DNA from: Isohypsibius dastychi
Taxonomy: Eukaryota > Tardigrada > Eutardigrada > Parachela > Isohypsibiidae
Assembly: GCA_034696485.1 (NCBI GenBank)
Contig: JAQIWT010001548.1
Location: 1-10,375 of the forward strand
Length of the DNA: 10,375 nucleotides
Reading direction: 5' to 3'
The notes beneath the pieces were generated by a model. It was not told the origin of the DNA, did no database searches, and was given only the letters and a program-made list of their open reading frames with translations. Of the stretch, positions 1 through 6,789 are shown piece by piece. The translations under genes and the position numbers were made by a program. Numbering within the stretch: position 1 is the first letter of the stretch; each line of letters opens with the position of its first letter.

Positions 1-58
<58 letters not shown>
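1..58. repeat. Poly-C homopolymer run, 58 nt
   Basis: The window opens with 58 uninterrupted C residues, possibly more outside it. Long C/G runs can form i-motif or G-quadruplex structures and often mark contig breaks. A second, shorter C run lies at 6219-6235, so C tracts are not limited to the edge. Whether the length is real cannot be judged from one sequence. Confidence 0.95.
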
Positions 59-59
<1 letters not shown>

Positions 60-401
60 AGGCAGTCACTGCCGGGCAGAACGAGGTTTGAGGTCTAGAG
101 GTCGGGTCGCATGACGCCACAACTGGTAGATGTACCGTGACAACCAATGAAAATTGTGCCTTCTGTTGGCCATAGACAAAAATCTGTTCATTGCTCACTC
201 GGCAGAGATCTGTGCTGGTTGGAAAAACAACTAGATGAAATACGTTTTTTGGGGGCAGCCACGTCGACCCTAAAAAACAGTTTGTACCCCATCTAGAAAC
301 TAGGTACCACCTTCCACATTCAATCCATTCTCCACCGGCTAGGTCACCGGAACATATATGACGTGAATGTAAGCCCCCAGTAAACAAGGGTTCAGATCGT
401 A
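59..401. other. Non-coding stretch, no gene seen
   Basis: I see no convincing reading frame or RNA gene here. A small hairpin (GGCAGT C ACTGCC, 61-73) follows the C run. The right part, toward 440, would be the 3' flank of the decayed minus-strand gene described next. Confidence 0.5.
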
Positions 402-407
402 TTTATT
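402..407 (-). promoter_or_regulatory. Polyadenylation signal AATAAA
   Basis: The minus strand reads AATAAA here, 33 nt after the terminal TAA (442-440) of the decayed reading frame 1117-440. The spacing suits a real 3' end and supports this being the end of a former gene rather than a chance frame. A perfect donor-like CAG/GTAAGT (minus, around 433) lies between, so a 3'UTR intron is an alternative. Confidence 0.4.
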
Positions 408-439
408 TAGTAAATTTACTGGCATTTACTTACCTGAGT

Positions 440-1117
440 TTATGTGAAAGTGGGTTTGTGTCCCAACAGAAGACTGCCCGGATACCTTTCTCGGAGCTTT
501 CGCAATAACCGCGACTGTATCAGTTCGAATGTATCGTGCATTTCAAAATGTACGAATTTAGCGGGGGTCGACATAGGTCAGTCTTCGAAATCGAAGAGAC
601 CAATAGAATTCGGTTCCGGTACAACTAAGGCAATCGGTAAGTGCACGGACTGGCCAACAGAAAGCTGAATTTTTATTGGTGCCTGGATCAAACAATTGGA
701 TGGGCATGTGACATCATACGACTGCCCCGTTAAAATTTCGAACCGCAGTACCTTTTGAAACGCACGATAGTAAGGAACTTTTTTGAGAAACGAGGAGTGC
801 TTGAAAGCATGCTCTGGTGTTCCGACGGTTGTTTTTTCGTTGGAGTACATGCGCTTGACGAGTTGCGCAGCTGCTTCGGCAACGTTTCTGGTAACTTCAG
901 TAAGGGAGGATTCCAGAAGTGAGCCCATACCATCAACTGCAACTACAATAGCAGCAAGTTGTCCAGCTTAATTGGCCATGTGGCAAAAAAGTCAGACTTT
1001 GTCATCTTTGTGCGCACTCTTCATTGCCAAATTCTCGGCTAAGAAATCATTCTGATTCCGAACACATTGACGCCAATCATTGTTTTGGTCTGATTTGAAA
1101 ATCGCATTTTTCTGTCC
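440..1117 (-). pseudogene. Decayed protein-coding exon, unknown family, three in-frame stops
   Basis: Read from a CACTAG acceptor (AG at 1119-1118), one frame runs 226 codons to TAA at 442-440 with only three internal stops: TGA 994-992, TAA 970-968 and TGA 580-578. About ten would be expected by chance. The segments look coding: a helical, alanine-rich stretch (AGQLAAIVVAVDG), a basic segment near AQLVKRMY, and a C-terminal FELIQSRLLRKLRERYP. The longest intact piece starts at an ATG at 928 and gives 116 residues; a 44-residue piece from ATG 574 follows the last TGA. I recognise no domain. The stops do not fit a normal intron: the gap between the first two is about 31 nt and would break phase. 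A decayed gene is favoured; a short intact gene at 928-578 with a chance tail is the alternative. Confidence 0.45.
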
Positions 1118-1133
1118 CTAGTGGAATAAAAAT

Positions 1134-1157
1134 ATCGAGCTCACATGTGAGCTCGAT
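1134..1157. repeat. Perfect 24-bp palindrome
   Basis: The half-site ATCGAGCTCACA is followed directly by its exact reverse complement, with no spacer. It contains two GAGCTC sites around a central CACATGTG. It falls in the putative 80-nt intron of the decayed minus-strand gene. It could bind a dimeric factor (CACATGTG contains an E-box-like CANNTG core) or be a trace of a palindromic element. Confidence 0.9.
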
Positions 1158-1197
1158 GCATGGGGCTGCTGGGTGAAGATCGGTCTATAAATTGTAC

Positions 1198-1293
1198 CTG
1201 AATTTCAAACAAAACACAAAAATGATGTCGTACCATTTTTGATAGGACTTGCAGTATTGATGTAGAGCAAAACACGATGCGTAGCTCAGCAGT
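1198..1293 (-). pseudogene. Possible upstream exon of the decayed minus-strand gene
   Basis: The minus strand is open from 1293 to a donor CAG/GTACAA (exon end 1198, intron start 1197). The implied intron is 80 nt (1197-1118) and joins in phase 0 to the frame beginning at 1117. The encoded residues (for example LRIVFCSTSILQVLSK) are plausible but not recognised. A second frame is also open here, and no 5' border was found, so this is weak. Confidence 0.22.
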
Positions 1294-1299
1294 TCAGCC

Positions 1300-1836
1300 A
1301 GAAAAATGAAACGCCGGAGTGGGAGCGAGATCGTCATTCAACGACGAAAAAGCGAATTTTTTCAGATAGCGCAGCTACCATAAAAAGGACCGCGTTGTGG
1401 GCTCAGGTTTAGCTTCTACATGAAGCTCTTTCTTCTCCCCAAGTCTACACAATCATTGACACGGTTATCTTTAGTCCTTGTATTGCAATGGAGCGATGTT
1501 AGCCATACAGTACTCAAGAACTCGTGCCGGAGTCAACACGAAATTCACAGTGTGCAGTTTAACAGAGTTTTATTGTACAGTACTTGCAATTGGTCCTCAT
1601 TCCACAGTACAGTATCTGCATACACACTTCGCACCAGTTGACCTGGGATAATCGCAATCCTTTATCAATTGTAAAGAAGGACCAGAAATGTTCGAGATTC
1701 CATACTGGATTGTACCATTGTGTTCAGCTGCATCTTTTCTCCATCGCCGAGAGAAGTGTTCGATATAACTTCATATCTATATGTTTTGAGAAATCCGTAC
1801 AATAGCGCTCATTGTACATTTAGGCACACACCAGGC
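1300..1836. other. Intergenic region, no gene seen
   Basis: Short open frames here have no coding character that I can recognise. The stretch carries several copies of a TACAGTA-like motif (around 1505, 1575 and 1606), A/T-rich runs and no RNA gene. It lies upstream of the plus-strand LRR gene and probably includes its promoter region. Confidence 0.4.
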
Positions 1837-1866
1837 TGTTCCATTGATTTATAAACACATGGAACA
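1837..1866 (+). promoter_or_regulatory. Candidate TATA box within an 8-bp inverted repeat
   Basis: TATAAA at 1850-1855 lies 61 nt before the predicted ATG (1916) of the LRR gene, a fair distance for a short leader. It is framed by TGTTCCAT (1837-1844) and its exact reverse complement ATGGAACA (1859-1866). The arrangement is seen directly; promoter function is inference. Confidence 0.35.
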
Positions 1867-1915
1867 TCGGCGCAATCCGTTATTCACATTGGATTTAAGC
1901 TAAGAATCTGGAAAA

Positions 1916-3593
1916 ATGTTGAGCCTCACTTGTTTATTGCTTCTGCTTGAAGCTTTTCACATCGACGCGAACTCGTGTAAGTCACTTTTACATAATATGT
2001 ACATCTACAACAAGCTCGTAATAGTTTTCTGATCTTACTCAGTGATTCTAAGCAAAGACATCGCAGTGAAAGGAGGTGGAGGAACGGGAGGTAATTGGTG
2101 TGGTTGGATCCTTTACGACGACGTCACGCGACCACCTCGACCCCCACCACCGCCATCTTCTTCATTATTACGGTAAAGCATACCGTTATGACCGAATTTC
2201 GTTGAGGGCACAAGTGCGCCGATTTATCCACATGGAGCGGAGCGGAGCGAGGCGGAGTGCGGTGTGGTTAGCTCACAGCTATGTGTGCTGATAATTGTAG
2301 TTTCACATCTTACCTAGAAAAACTGGACACTCTGTAAAGTTATGATAAATTACGCCTCTGTCTCCCGCTATATGAAACGAAGGCGATCAGAATGATATCG
2401 TGAGGAGAAGATATTTCTCACTCCCAAGTTTGTACGGCAAGCGAACGCTGTCAGCTGACATGTTTGCCCCAAACGCCAACAACATTCTGGAGCTCCAACT
2501 GGAAACCCACCCATCCTTCAACACTTCCGCGCTGACCAGTTTAGGTTTAATAAATCTGTACCAGCTGCACTTTTGGAAGTGCACAGCGTTCGGACAGTAA
2601 TTCGCTACGCTAAACGACGCTTTTCTGCCACGCCCGGGGCGTGGCTCTGAAAACATCTACGAATTATATTTGAATACGTTCGCAACATGCGCGTTGATTG
2701 GCTGAAAGGCGGGAAGTTCGATACACATGGTAAGGAATGAAAAATGATTACTGGTCCTTTTACTGGACTTTTACTGGAACTTTTACTGGACCAGTAAAAG
2801 GATCAGTAATCATTTCTCATTCCTTACCATGTATATCGAACTTCCCGCTTTTCAGCCATCAGCGTGACCGTAAACCAACACAGTTTGCAATCTTTCACCA
2901 AGCTCACGACCATTACCTTCGTGGATTCTGTCATCAAGACTCTGGAGGTAGGCGTGTTTGACGATGTTCCTTCGTTGCAGCTTCTGGTTCTTGATGGATG
3001 GTTCAAGACATACAACTTTGGACTCTACCGTGATCAAGTCTACAGAATTCACTGCACCTCCGAGTACGCGTGGTTTCGTGACTACCTGCAACGTAATCCT
3101 GGATTGATCCCAGCAAGGGATGAACGAGCTGTCTTCAATGTTGCGGGCCTTTTCAATTCCAGATACGATCTGAGAATCATTTTCCATCCGGTGGACTGTG
3201 CTCGAGCTGATCTGACCCAGCAAGCACAGATACAGGATCTCACGGAGTTTTCAATTAACGTACCTGTCTGAAAGTCTGTGAAAGACTCTGGCATTGCTCT
3301 GTCTCATTCTTGAACGCATTGATGAACAGATTTCCAAGTCCGATCGGTCAACAATTTATGGTTATTTTGAGCGAAAGACTGTAGGCTTCACGAAACTGGT
3401 CCGTGAGGTTGTTTGTTTAGGGCATCGGTTTTCATCCATTATGAATTTCTGTATTCCGATGGCAAAACAACAAGCTGGTTTGGAAATCGAAACTTTCGCA
3501 TGTATGCGGAATCGAACGAGGAAATTAGAAGAGTTAGCAAAAGTTGATAAACCGAAATGTGTGGTGTTGCATCAAATTACAAAATATGAATGA
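1916..3593 (+). CDS. Five-exon gene for a secreted leucine-rich-repeat protein (predicted 339 aa)
   Basis: Proposed exons: 1916-1976, 2043-2172, 2429-2596, 2863-3259 and 3330-3593 (1020 nt, 339 residues plus TGA). Introns of 66, 256, 266 and 70 nt start GTAAGT, GTAAAG, GTAATT and GTACCT and end in AG; phases 1, 2, 2 and 0 match at every junction. Exon 1 encodes a signal peptide (MLSLTCLLLLLEAF). Exon 2 is glycine- then proline-rich and is the least certain; a donor at GAG/GTAATT inside it is possible. Exons 3-4 carry about four degenerate LRRs (ILELQLE, LHFWKC, LTTITFVD, LQLLVLDG), then a segment like an LRR C-terminal cap (CTSEYAWFRDYLQRNPGL). Exon 5 is a basic, cysteine-containing tail with no known domain and no clear membrane anchor. 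LRR ectodomains usually bind protein ligands outside the cell; the partner is unknown. AATAAA follows the stop by 27 nt. Confidence 0.6.
2627..2645. repeat. GC-rich 19-bp hairpin in the LRR gene's third intron
   Basis: GCCACGCCC and GGGCGTGGC pair perfectly around a single G. It lies just inside the third intron, 30 nt after the donor. The arms resemble GC-box/KLF-type sites, so either an intronic binding site or a structured RNA element is possible. No direct evidence of function. Confidence 0.6.
2695..2861. mobile_element. MITE-like hairpin element inside an LRR-gene intron
   Basis: Two arms of about 70 nt are near-perfect reverse complements: one starts at GGCTGAAAGGCGGGAAG (from 2700), the other ends at CTTCCCGCTTTTCAGCC (to 2857). 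They differ by a few substitutions and one indel. The loop holds three tandem copies of CTTTTACTGGA. There is no coding capacity. This is the form of a non-autonomous inverted-repeat element. A 3-bp GCG flank on both sides (2691-2693, 2862-2864) is a weak candidate target duplication. The element fills about 60 percent of the intron, and its right end abuts the predicted 3' splice site. Confidence 0.75.
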
Positions 3594-3620
3594 TCAAACA
3601 GTTGTTAAAGAAAAATAACG

Positions 3621-3626
3621 AATAAA
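3621..3626 (+). promoter_or_regulatory. Polyadenylation signal AATAAA of the LRR gene
   Basis: AATAAA lies 27 nt after the TGA at 3591-3593. It supports exon 5 being the last exon and the gene ending before the foldback element. Confidence 0.55.
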
Positions 3627-3708
3627 TATTTACAGCGAATAGCGGACCGAAATAAGTAGCAAAATGCGCTGAAGTAAGCAGCCACGTGAACTGTCAGCAC
3701 ATCAGCCA

Positions 3709-3714
3709 AGCGCG
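3709..3714. repeat. Left target-site duplication AGCGCG
   Basis: AGCGCG directly precedes the left end (TGTAGCC) of the foldback element and is repeated at 4912-4917 just after its right end (GGCTACA). The match could be 7 bp if one terminal A is counted as target. Confidence 0.8.
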
Positions 3715-3909
3715 TGTAGCCGTCAAAATTGTGGACTTGTTGACTGTTGACTCCACAAGTCAACAATTCTGCCGGCAGCAGTAGCCGGCAAAATAGTAGA
3801 CTTGTGGACTGTCCACAATTTTGCCAAAGCGCACAGAGAAAGTACATAATTTTGCAAAGGCGCAGAGAGAAAGTCCACAATTTTGCCAAAGGCAGGCAGA
3901 AAGTCCACA
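3715..3909 (+). repeat. Left inverted end of the foldback element
   Basis: Base-for-base reverse complement of 4717-4911, first differing at 3910. It contains smaller inverted repeats, such as TTGTTGACT with AGTCAACAA, and GCCGGC twice, so each arm can also fold on itself. Confidence 0.9.
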
Positions 3910-4140
3910 GTTGTGCCAGAGACAGAGAGAAAGTACACAATTTTGCCAAAGGCAGGCAGAAAGTCTACAGTTGTGCCAGAGACAGAGAGAAAGTACACAA
4001 TTTTGCCAAAGGCAGAGAGAAAGTCCACAATTTTGCCAAAGACCGAGAGAAAGTCCACAATTTTGCCAAAGGCAGAGAGAAAATCCACAATTTTGCCAAA
4101 GACCGAGAGAAAGTCCACAATTTTGCCAAAGGCAGGGAGA
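3811..4140 (+). repeat. 30-bp tandem array, eleven units
   Basis: Eleven consecutive 30-bp units follow the pattern AAGTCCACAATTTTGCCAAA plus GGCAGAGAGA. Variants alternate (ACAGTTGTGCCAGAG at 3901 and 3961; AAGACCGAGAGA at 4021 and 4081), showing block duplication of dimers. Two degenerate units recur near 4261-4312. Because 30 is a multiple of three, the array stays open in several frames and both strands, giving ten-residue repeats such as KVHNFAKGRE. No coding role is supported. Confidence 0.95.
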
Positions 4141-4141
4141 A

Positions 4142-4474
4142 AAACGCTGACTGTATTGAAACTATAATGTACGCAGAACTGCTTGGGAGTGAAGCAGGAC
4201 ATAATCTGGGGTTTGATGTAGAAACGAGTTAAGAACACCAGTTTCGCTAAATCTGGACCGTAACTCAACAATTCTGTCAAAGGCAAGAAAACTCAACACT
4301 TCTGCAAAACACTGAATGAAGCGATGCTCGATATACACAGACAAACTGACAGATGAAAGAGGAAATCATTCAATGTCGTCAGAAATGTCTACATTGAAGC
4401 TGATTCTCGTTTGAATCGTTAATTGTCATGTAGTAGGTAACTGTGCAAAAACTGAAGACCAATTGAATATTAAC
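4142..4474. other. Foldback interior without recognisable gene
   Basis: Apart from degenerate 30-bp units near 4261-4312, I see no domain, RNA gene or further repeat here. On the minus strand this would be intron or 3' flank of the coding-like fragment at 4673-4475. Confidence 0.4.
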
Positions 4475-4673
4475 CACGTCCGCTGGAAGTAACAACTGTA
4501 AACTTGACAACCAATGCGTACAAGGGTGTATCACCAGCAAGTGCAGCATCAAAACGTGACGGTGCGGTTCTCGTCAATGATGCGAGCTTTGATCAGCGAA
4601 TCACGCAACTTGCTAATTTCTGATTGCCGAAGGGTCACTCGTTCCGATGGTGAGTTCACGGCTCTGCGATTGG
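4475..4673 (-). pseudogene. Coding-like fragment inside the foldback element, one frameshift
   Basis: On the minus strand, an acceptor (TTTCTGTTGAAG, AG at 4675-4674) is followed by a coding-like frame including SEISKLRDSLIKARIIDENR that stops at TGA 4551-4549. The stop follows a TTTT run. In the next frame the sequence continues smoothly (FDAALAGDTPLYALVVKF) to a donor-like G/GTTAAT (exon end 4475). One extra T in the run would explain the break. It resembles an exon captured by the element, or a relic of its own gene. I do not recognise the family. Confidence 0.33.
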
Positions 4674-4716
4674 CTTCAACAGAAATCAGCGATTTTCTCT
4701 CTGCCTTTGACAGAAT

Positions 4717-4911
4717 TGTGGACTTTCTGCCTGCCTTTGGCAAAATTGTGGACTTTCTCTCTGCGCCTTTGCAAAATTATGTACTTTCTCTGTGCGCTTT
4801 GGCAAAATTGTGGACAGTCCACAAGTCTACTATTTTGCCGGCTACTGCTGCCGGCAGAATTGTTGACTTGTGGAGTCAACAGTCAACAAGTCCACAATTT
4901 TGACGGCTACA
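4717..4911 (-). repeat. Right inverted end of the foldback element
   Basis: Exact reverse complement of 3715-3909. On the minus strand its first 70 bases extend the GPCR frame by about 23 residues (starting VAVKIVDLL) to TAG at 4844-4842. Confidence 0.9.
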
Positions 4912-4917
4912 AGCGCG
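4912..4917. repeat. Right target-site duplication AGCGCG
   Basis: Matches 3709-3714. On the minus strand it covers GPCR codons reading ATC GCG CT. After removal of the element and one copy, the frame continues CTT GGC TGA, that is two codons and a stop. Confidence 0.8.
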
Positions 4918-5776
4918 ATCAAATCTTTCAATGCCTTTCGTAAATCTTGCATTGCGATGATGAAATATATCGGGTCAAACACTAACTCCAGTGAAGCCAG
5001 CATTATGACAGGCGTGTAAACATTATTCAGTAGATATTCCGGACTGAAATTTTGGAAGTTGTAGAAAAGGTTGATGGGTACGAAGGATGTTGCGCAAGTC
5101 AGCGTCAAAAGCGTCACATTCATGAACCCATTCGATTTCTTAGCACCAGGCTTCTCCTGACCCGATGCTCCCTGAGCCGGATTATTCCCATCCTGAACAC
5201 GGATTACGTTGCCAACATGGCCCGTGTCACGTGTTGTAATTGTTGCGAGAGTTAGTGGTGCTGCAAAATTCAACATATTTGAGAACGTGGTAACAGTTCG
5301 AGATAGGTCATGTTCAAACCTGGTCTTCGTCCCTGTAGAATCCTTTGCTTACGCTGGCGCAGTACTTGTTTATAAGCAATGAAAGGATTCACCAAGAGGA
5401 CAATCAGAATCGGTAGGTTATTCAAAAGCATGAACGATACCACCTCGTAGGCTCCCTGGGCTGCACCGTTTGACTGGCATCCAATTTTATCTTCGGGGAG
5501 TCGGTATAATACGGTGTCAACCAGGAGCATTGACAACGTGAACAAAAAGGAACGCCGCCAAGCAAACATATATAGCCAGCCGTCGGGTGTGGTGGTTGCG
5601 ATAGGTCAATGGGGAAACAACCGTTTAAAGTCTTATGATGGAAATGATGGCGTGACTCCAGTATAGATATGGTTGGAGGTGCATGACCCAGTATAGAAAG
5701 AATGTGCACCAGCGTGTGCCGATGTGCCATGTGCGGTGGAAGGCAGAATATACTTCAAAAGGGGCTTGGCAGACAA

Positions 5777-6359
5777 CTGAAACGACACAGATACAGACAC
5801 TACCATACTCCCACCATCTTACTGCCATTTTTTCTTATCCTGTTCTGTCAGCGTGACATTTATTTCAGGTCAAAAGAAAAATAGAACGATCTGCCAGCTT
5901 AGAGATGCTGTCTCTTTGGTTCCAGCTCTGCAATGTGTTCTCCCTAGATCAACAGTATTTTGCTTGGTCAGTTGCGAAAGAACGCTAATAAATTCTTTTG
6001 TCTGCTTTTTCTTGTGGTTTCTGTGAGACCCGTTGTTTTGCCGAAGTGGAATCTCAACGCATTGTGAGACCAGACCAGGGATTTGAGCATATTGTCAAGG
6101 AAGTCTCTCAACTGGGAACATCCCCAGTCCCCAGTCCCCACCCCCCACATCTGAGGTTTGCTGCATTTACGTCATCAGTACGAGCAAAAATGGGGAAGAT
6201 GATGAGCTACCTGATCATCCCCCCCCCCCCCCCCCTGGGCCCTTTGTTAAGATAATCAAATAAGAAAAGTCAGCTGATCAACGCTTATACAGTACTGTAG
6301 AATGATGAAAGGCCACATAATGTACAATATTCGAGCGGCCTACCGTATACGATATTAAC
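5777..6359 (-). other. Putative first intron of the GPCR gene
   Basis: Donor G/GTTAAT (6359) and acceptor GTTTCAG (5777) are compatible in phase 1. Joining them gives a TM2 about six residues too short and too polar, so a small exon may be hidden in these 583 nt or the border may lie elsewhere. I searched the minus strand for an N..AN-type TM2 start and found none. The intron holds the C17 run. Confidence 0.4.
6219..6235. repeat. C17 homopolymer
   Basis: Seventeen C residues follow CTGATCAT. With the 58-nt run at the window start it shows a tendency to long C/G tracts, and a nearby CCCCAGT CCCCAGT CCCCA stretch (6122-6140) is similar in base content. Confidence 0.95.
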
Positions 6360-6564
6360 CGAAGTCAGATTGGTGATACACGTTGAATGGCGTCCGCAGC
6401 TCCCGTGTCGCTATGAGTGAGTACAAAATGGGAGCGATCAACAAGAGCGAGACAACTGCGATAGCTATCTGGGAGTATTGCGTCACATGCCAGACATGGA
6501 GGCCATTTTGGGGCAGTAACGTGCCGTTCAAGATTGATATTGGACTTGACAAAGAGGCATTCAT

Positions 6565-6789
6565 TATCGTTGGTTAAAAAAACTGTGATGACGGGAGAAA
6601 ACGACGAAAGAACAATTTCAGGCTGACTCAAACGCGCTCGAGTTTTACAAGTCCCAAGATCCCACGCAGACCGATTAATCGGCGTGAAGCTAGGATCATA
6701 TGCCAATCAGAACAATCACGTGGCGATATTGGAAATCGGATTGCTCCATGTTGCATCATGACATTTCCGACTCCCTAAATATGAGAGGG
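6565..6789. other. Upstream flank of the GPCR relic
   Basis: This 225-bp spacer separates the GPCR start codon (minus, 6564) from the satellite. It should hold the receptor's leader and core promoter. No clear TATA box is seen on the minus strand; an A/T-rich spot (CATATTTAG on minus, about 6775) is the only candidate. Confidence 0.3.

Larger units (their letters stand above)
3715..4911. mobile_element. Foldback-type transposable element, 1197 bp
   Basis: The element begins TGTAGCCGTC and ends GACGGCTACA. Its ends, 3715-3909 and 4717-4911, are exact reverse complements over 195 bp, and it is flanked by a 6-bp duplication. Both arms carry 30-bp tandem units, as in Drosophila Foldback-like elements whose long inverted ends are built of short repeats. 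The arms are unequal: about eleven units on the left, about four inverted on the right. The remaining interior has no recognisable transposase, so it is probably non-autonomous. It is inserted at the 3' end of the minus-strand GPCR coding region, whose last codons now run into the right arm. The perfect arm identity suggests recent insertion or arm-to-arm gene conversion. Confidence 0.85.
4842..6564 (-). pseudogene. Rhodopsin-like seven-transmembrane GPCR, disrupted
   Basis: Proposed exons: 6564-6360, 5776-5353 and 5260-4842. Exon 1 has two N-glycosylation sites (NAS at 2, NGT at 13), TM1 (about residues 32-52) and the loop LRTPFNVY. Exon 2 has the end of TM2 (VVCQAPFEVY), the TM3 cysteine (TRWCTFF), IISIIRL at the DRY position, loop 2 TYRNHHTRR, TM4, the second disulfide cysteine (DKIGC) and TM5 (LPILIVLLVNPFIAYK). 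Exon 3 has TM6 (TLTCATSFVPINLFY) and TM7 with DPIYF in place of NPxxY. Intron 5352-5261 (GTAAGC..TTTTGCAG) joins in phase. Two lesions: TAA at 5627-5625 where RLW is expected, with the frame resuming at once as TVVSPLTYR; and a frameshift around 5540-5517, between LAIYVCLAAFLFVHV and LVDTVLYRLP. The TM2 start is short or in an unseen small exon. The foldback adds a foreign tail. Ligand unknown. Confidence 0.75.

Noticed and set aside
432-437. Donor CAG/GTAAGT on the minus strand as the end of a coding exon
   Set aside because: The frame meets a TAA just before it and a poly(A) signal just after, so it would lie in the 3'UTR at most.
578-1117. Selenoprotein or stop-codon reassignment to explain in-frame TGA and TAA
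   Set aside because: Both TGA and TAA occur, no SECIS-like element was recognised, and the LRR gene model needs no recoding. Decay is simpler.
2852-3223. 123-codon minus-strand frame opposite the LRR exon
   Set aside because: It is the antisense shadow of exon 4, which has LRR and cap motifs on the plus strand and matching splice phases.
3723-4286. 187-codon minus-strand frame through the 30-bp array, and plus-strand frames of 94 to 161 codons over the same bases
   Set aside because: The openness follows from a 30-bp unit without stops; all compete over one transposon repeat and none has a domain or gene-like borders.
5270-5351. Reading the GPCR straight on from TM5 into GRRPGLNMTYLELLPRSQIC
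   Set aside because: This ends at a stop before TM6; an intron 5352-5261 with GTAAGC and TTTTGCAG borders joins TM5 to TM6 in phase.
5422-5730. 102-codon minus-strand frame over GPCR exon 2
   Set aside because: It is a third frame with no transmembrane pattern, while the two other frames together give TM3 to TM5.
6365-6706. 113-codon minus-strand frame over GPCR exon 1
   Set aside because: It is out of frame with TM1 and the LRTPFNVY loop and has no recognisable domain.
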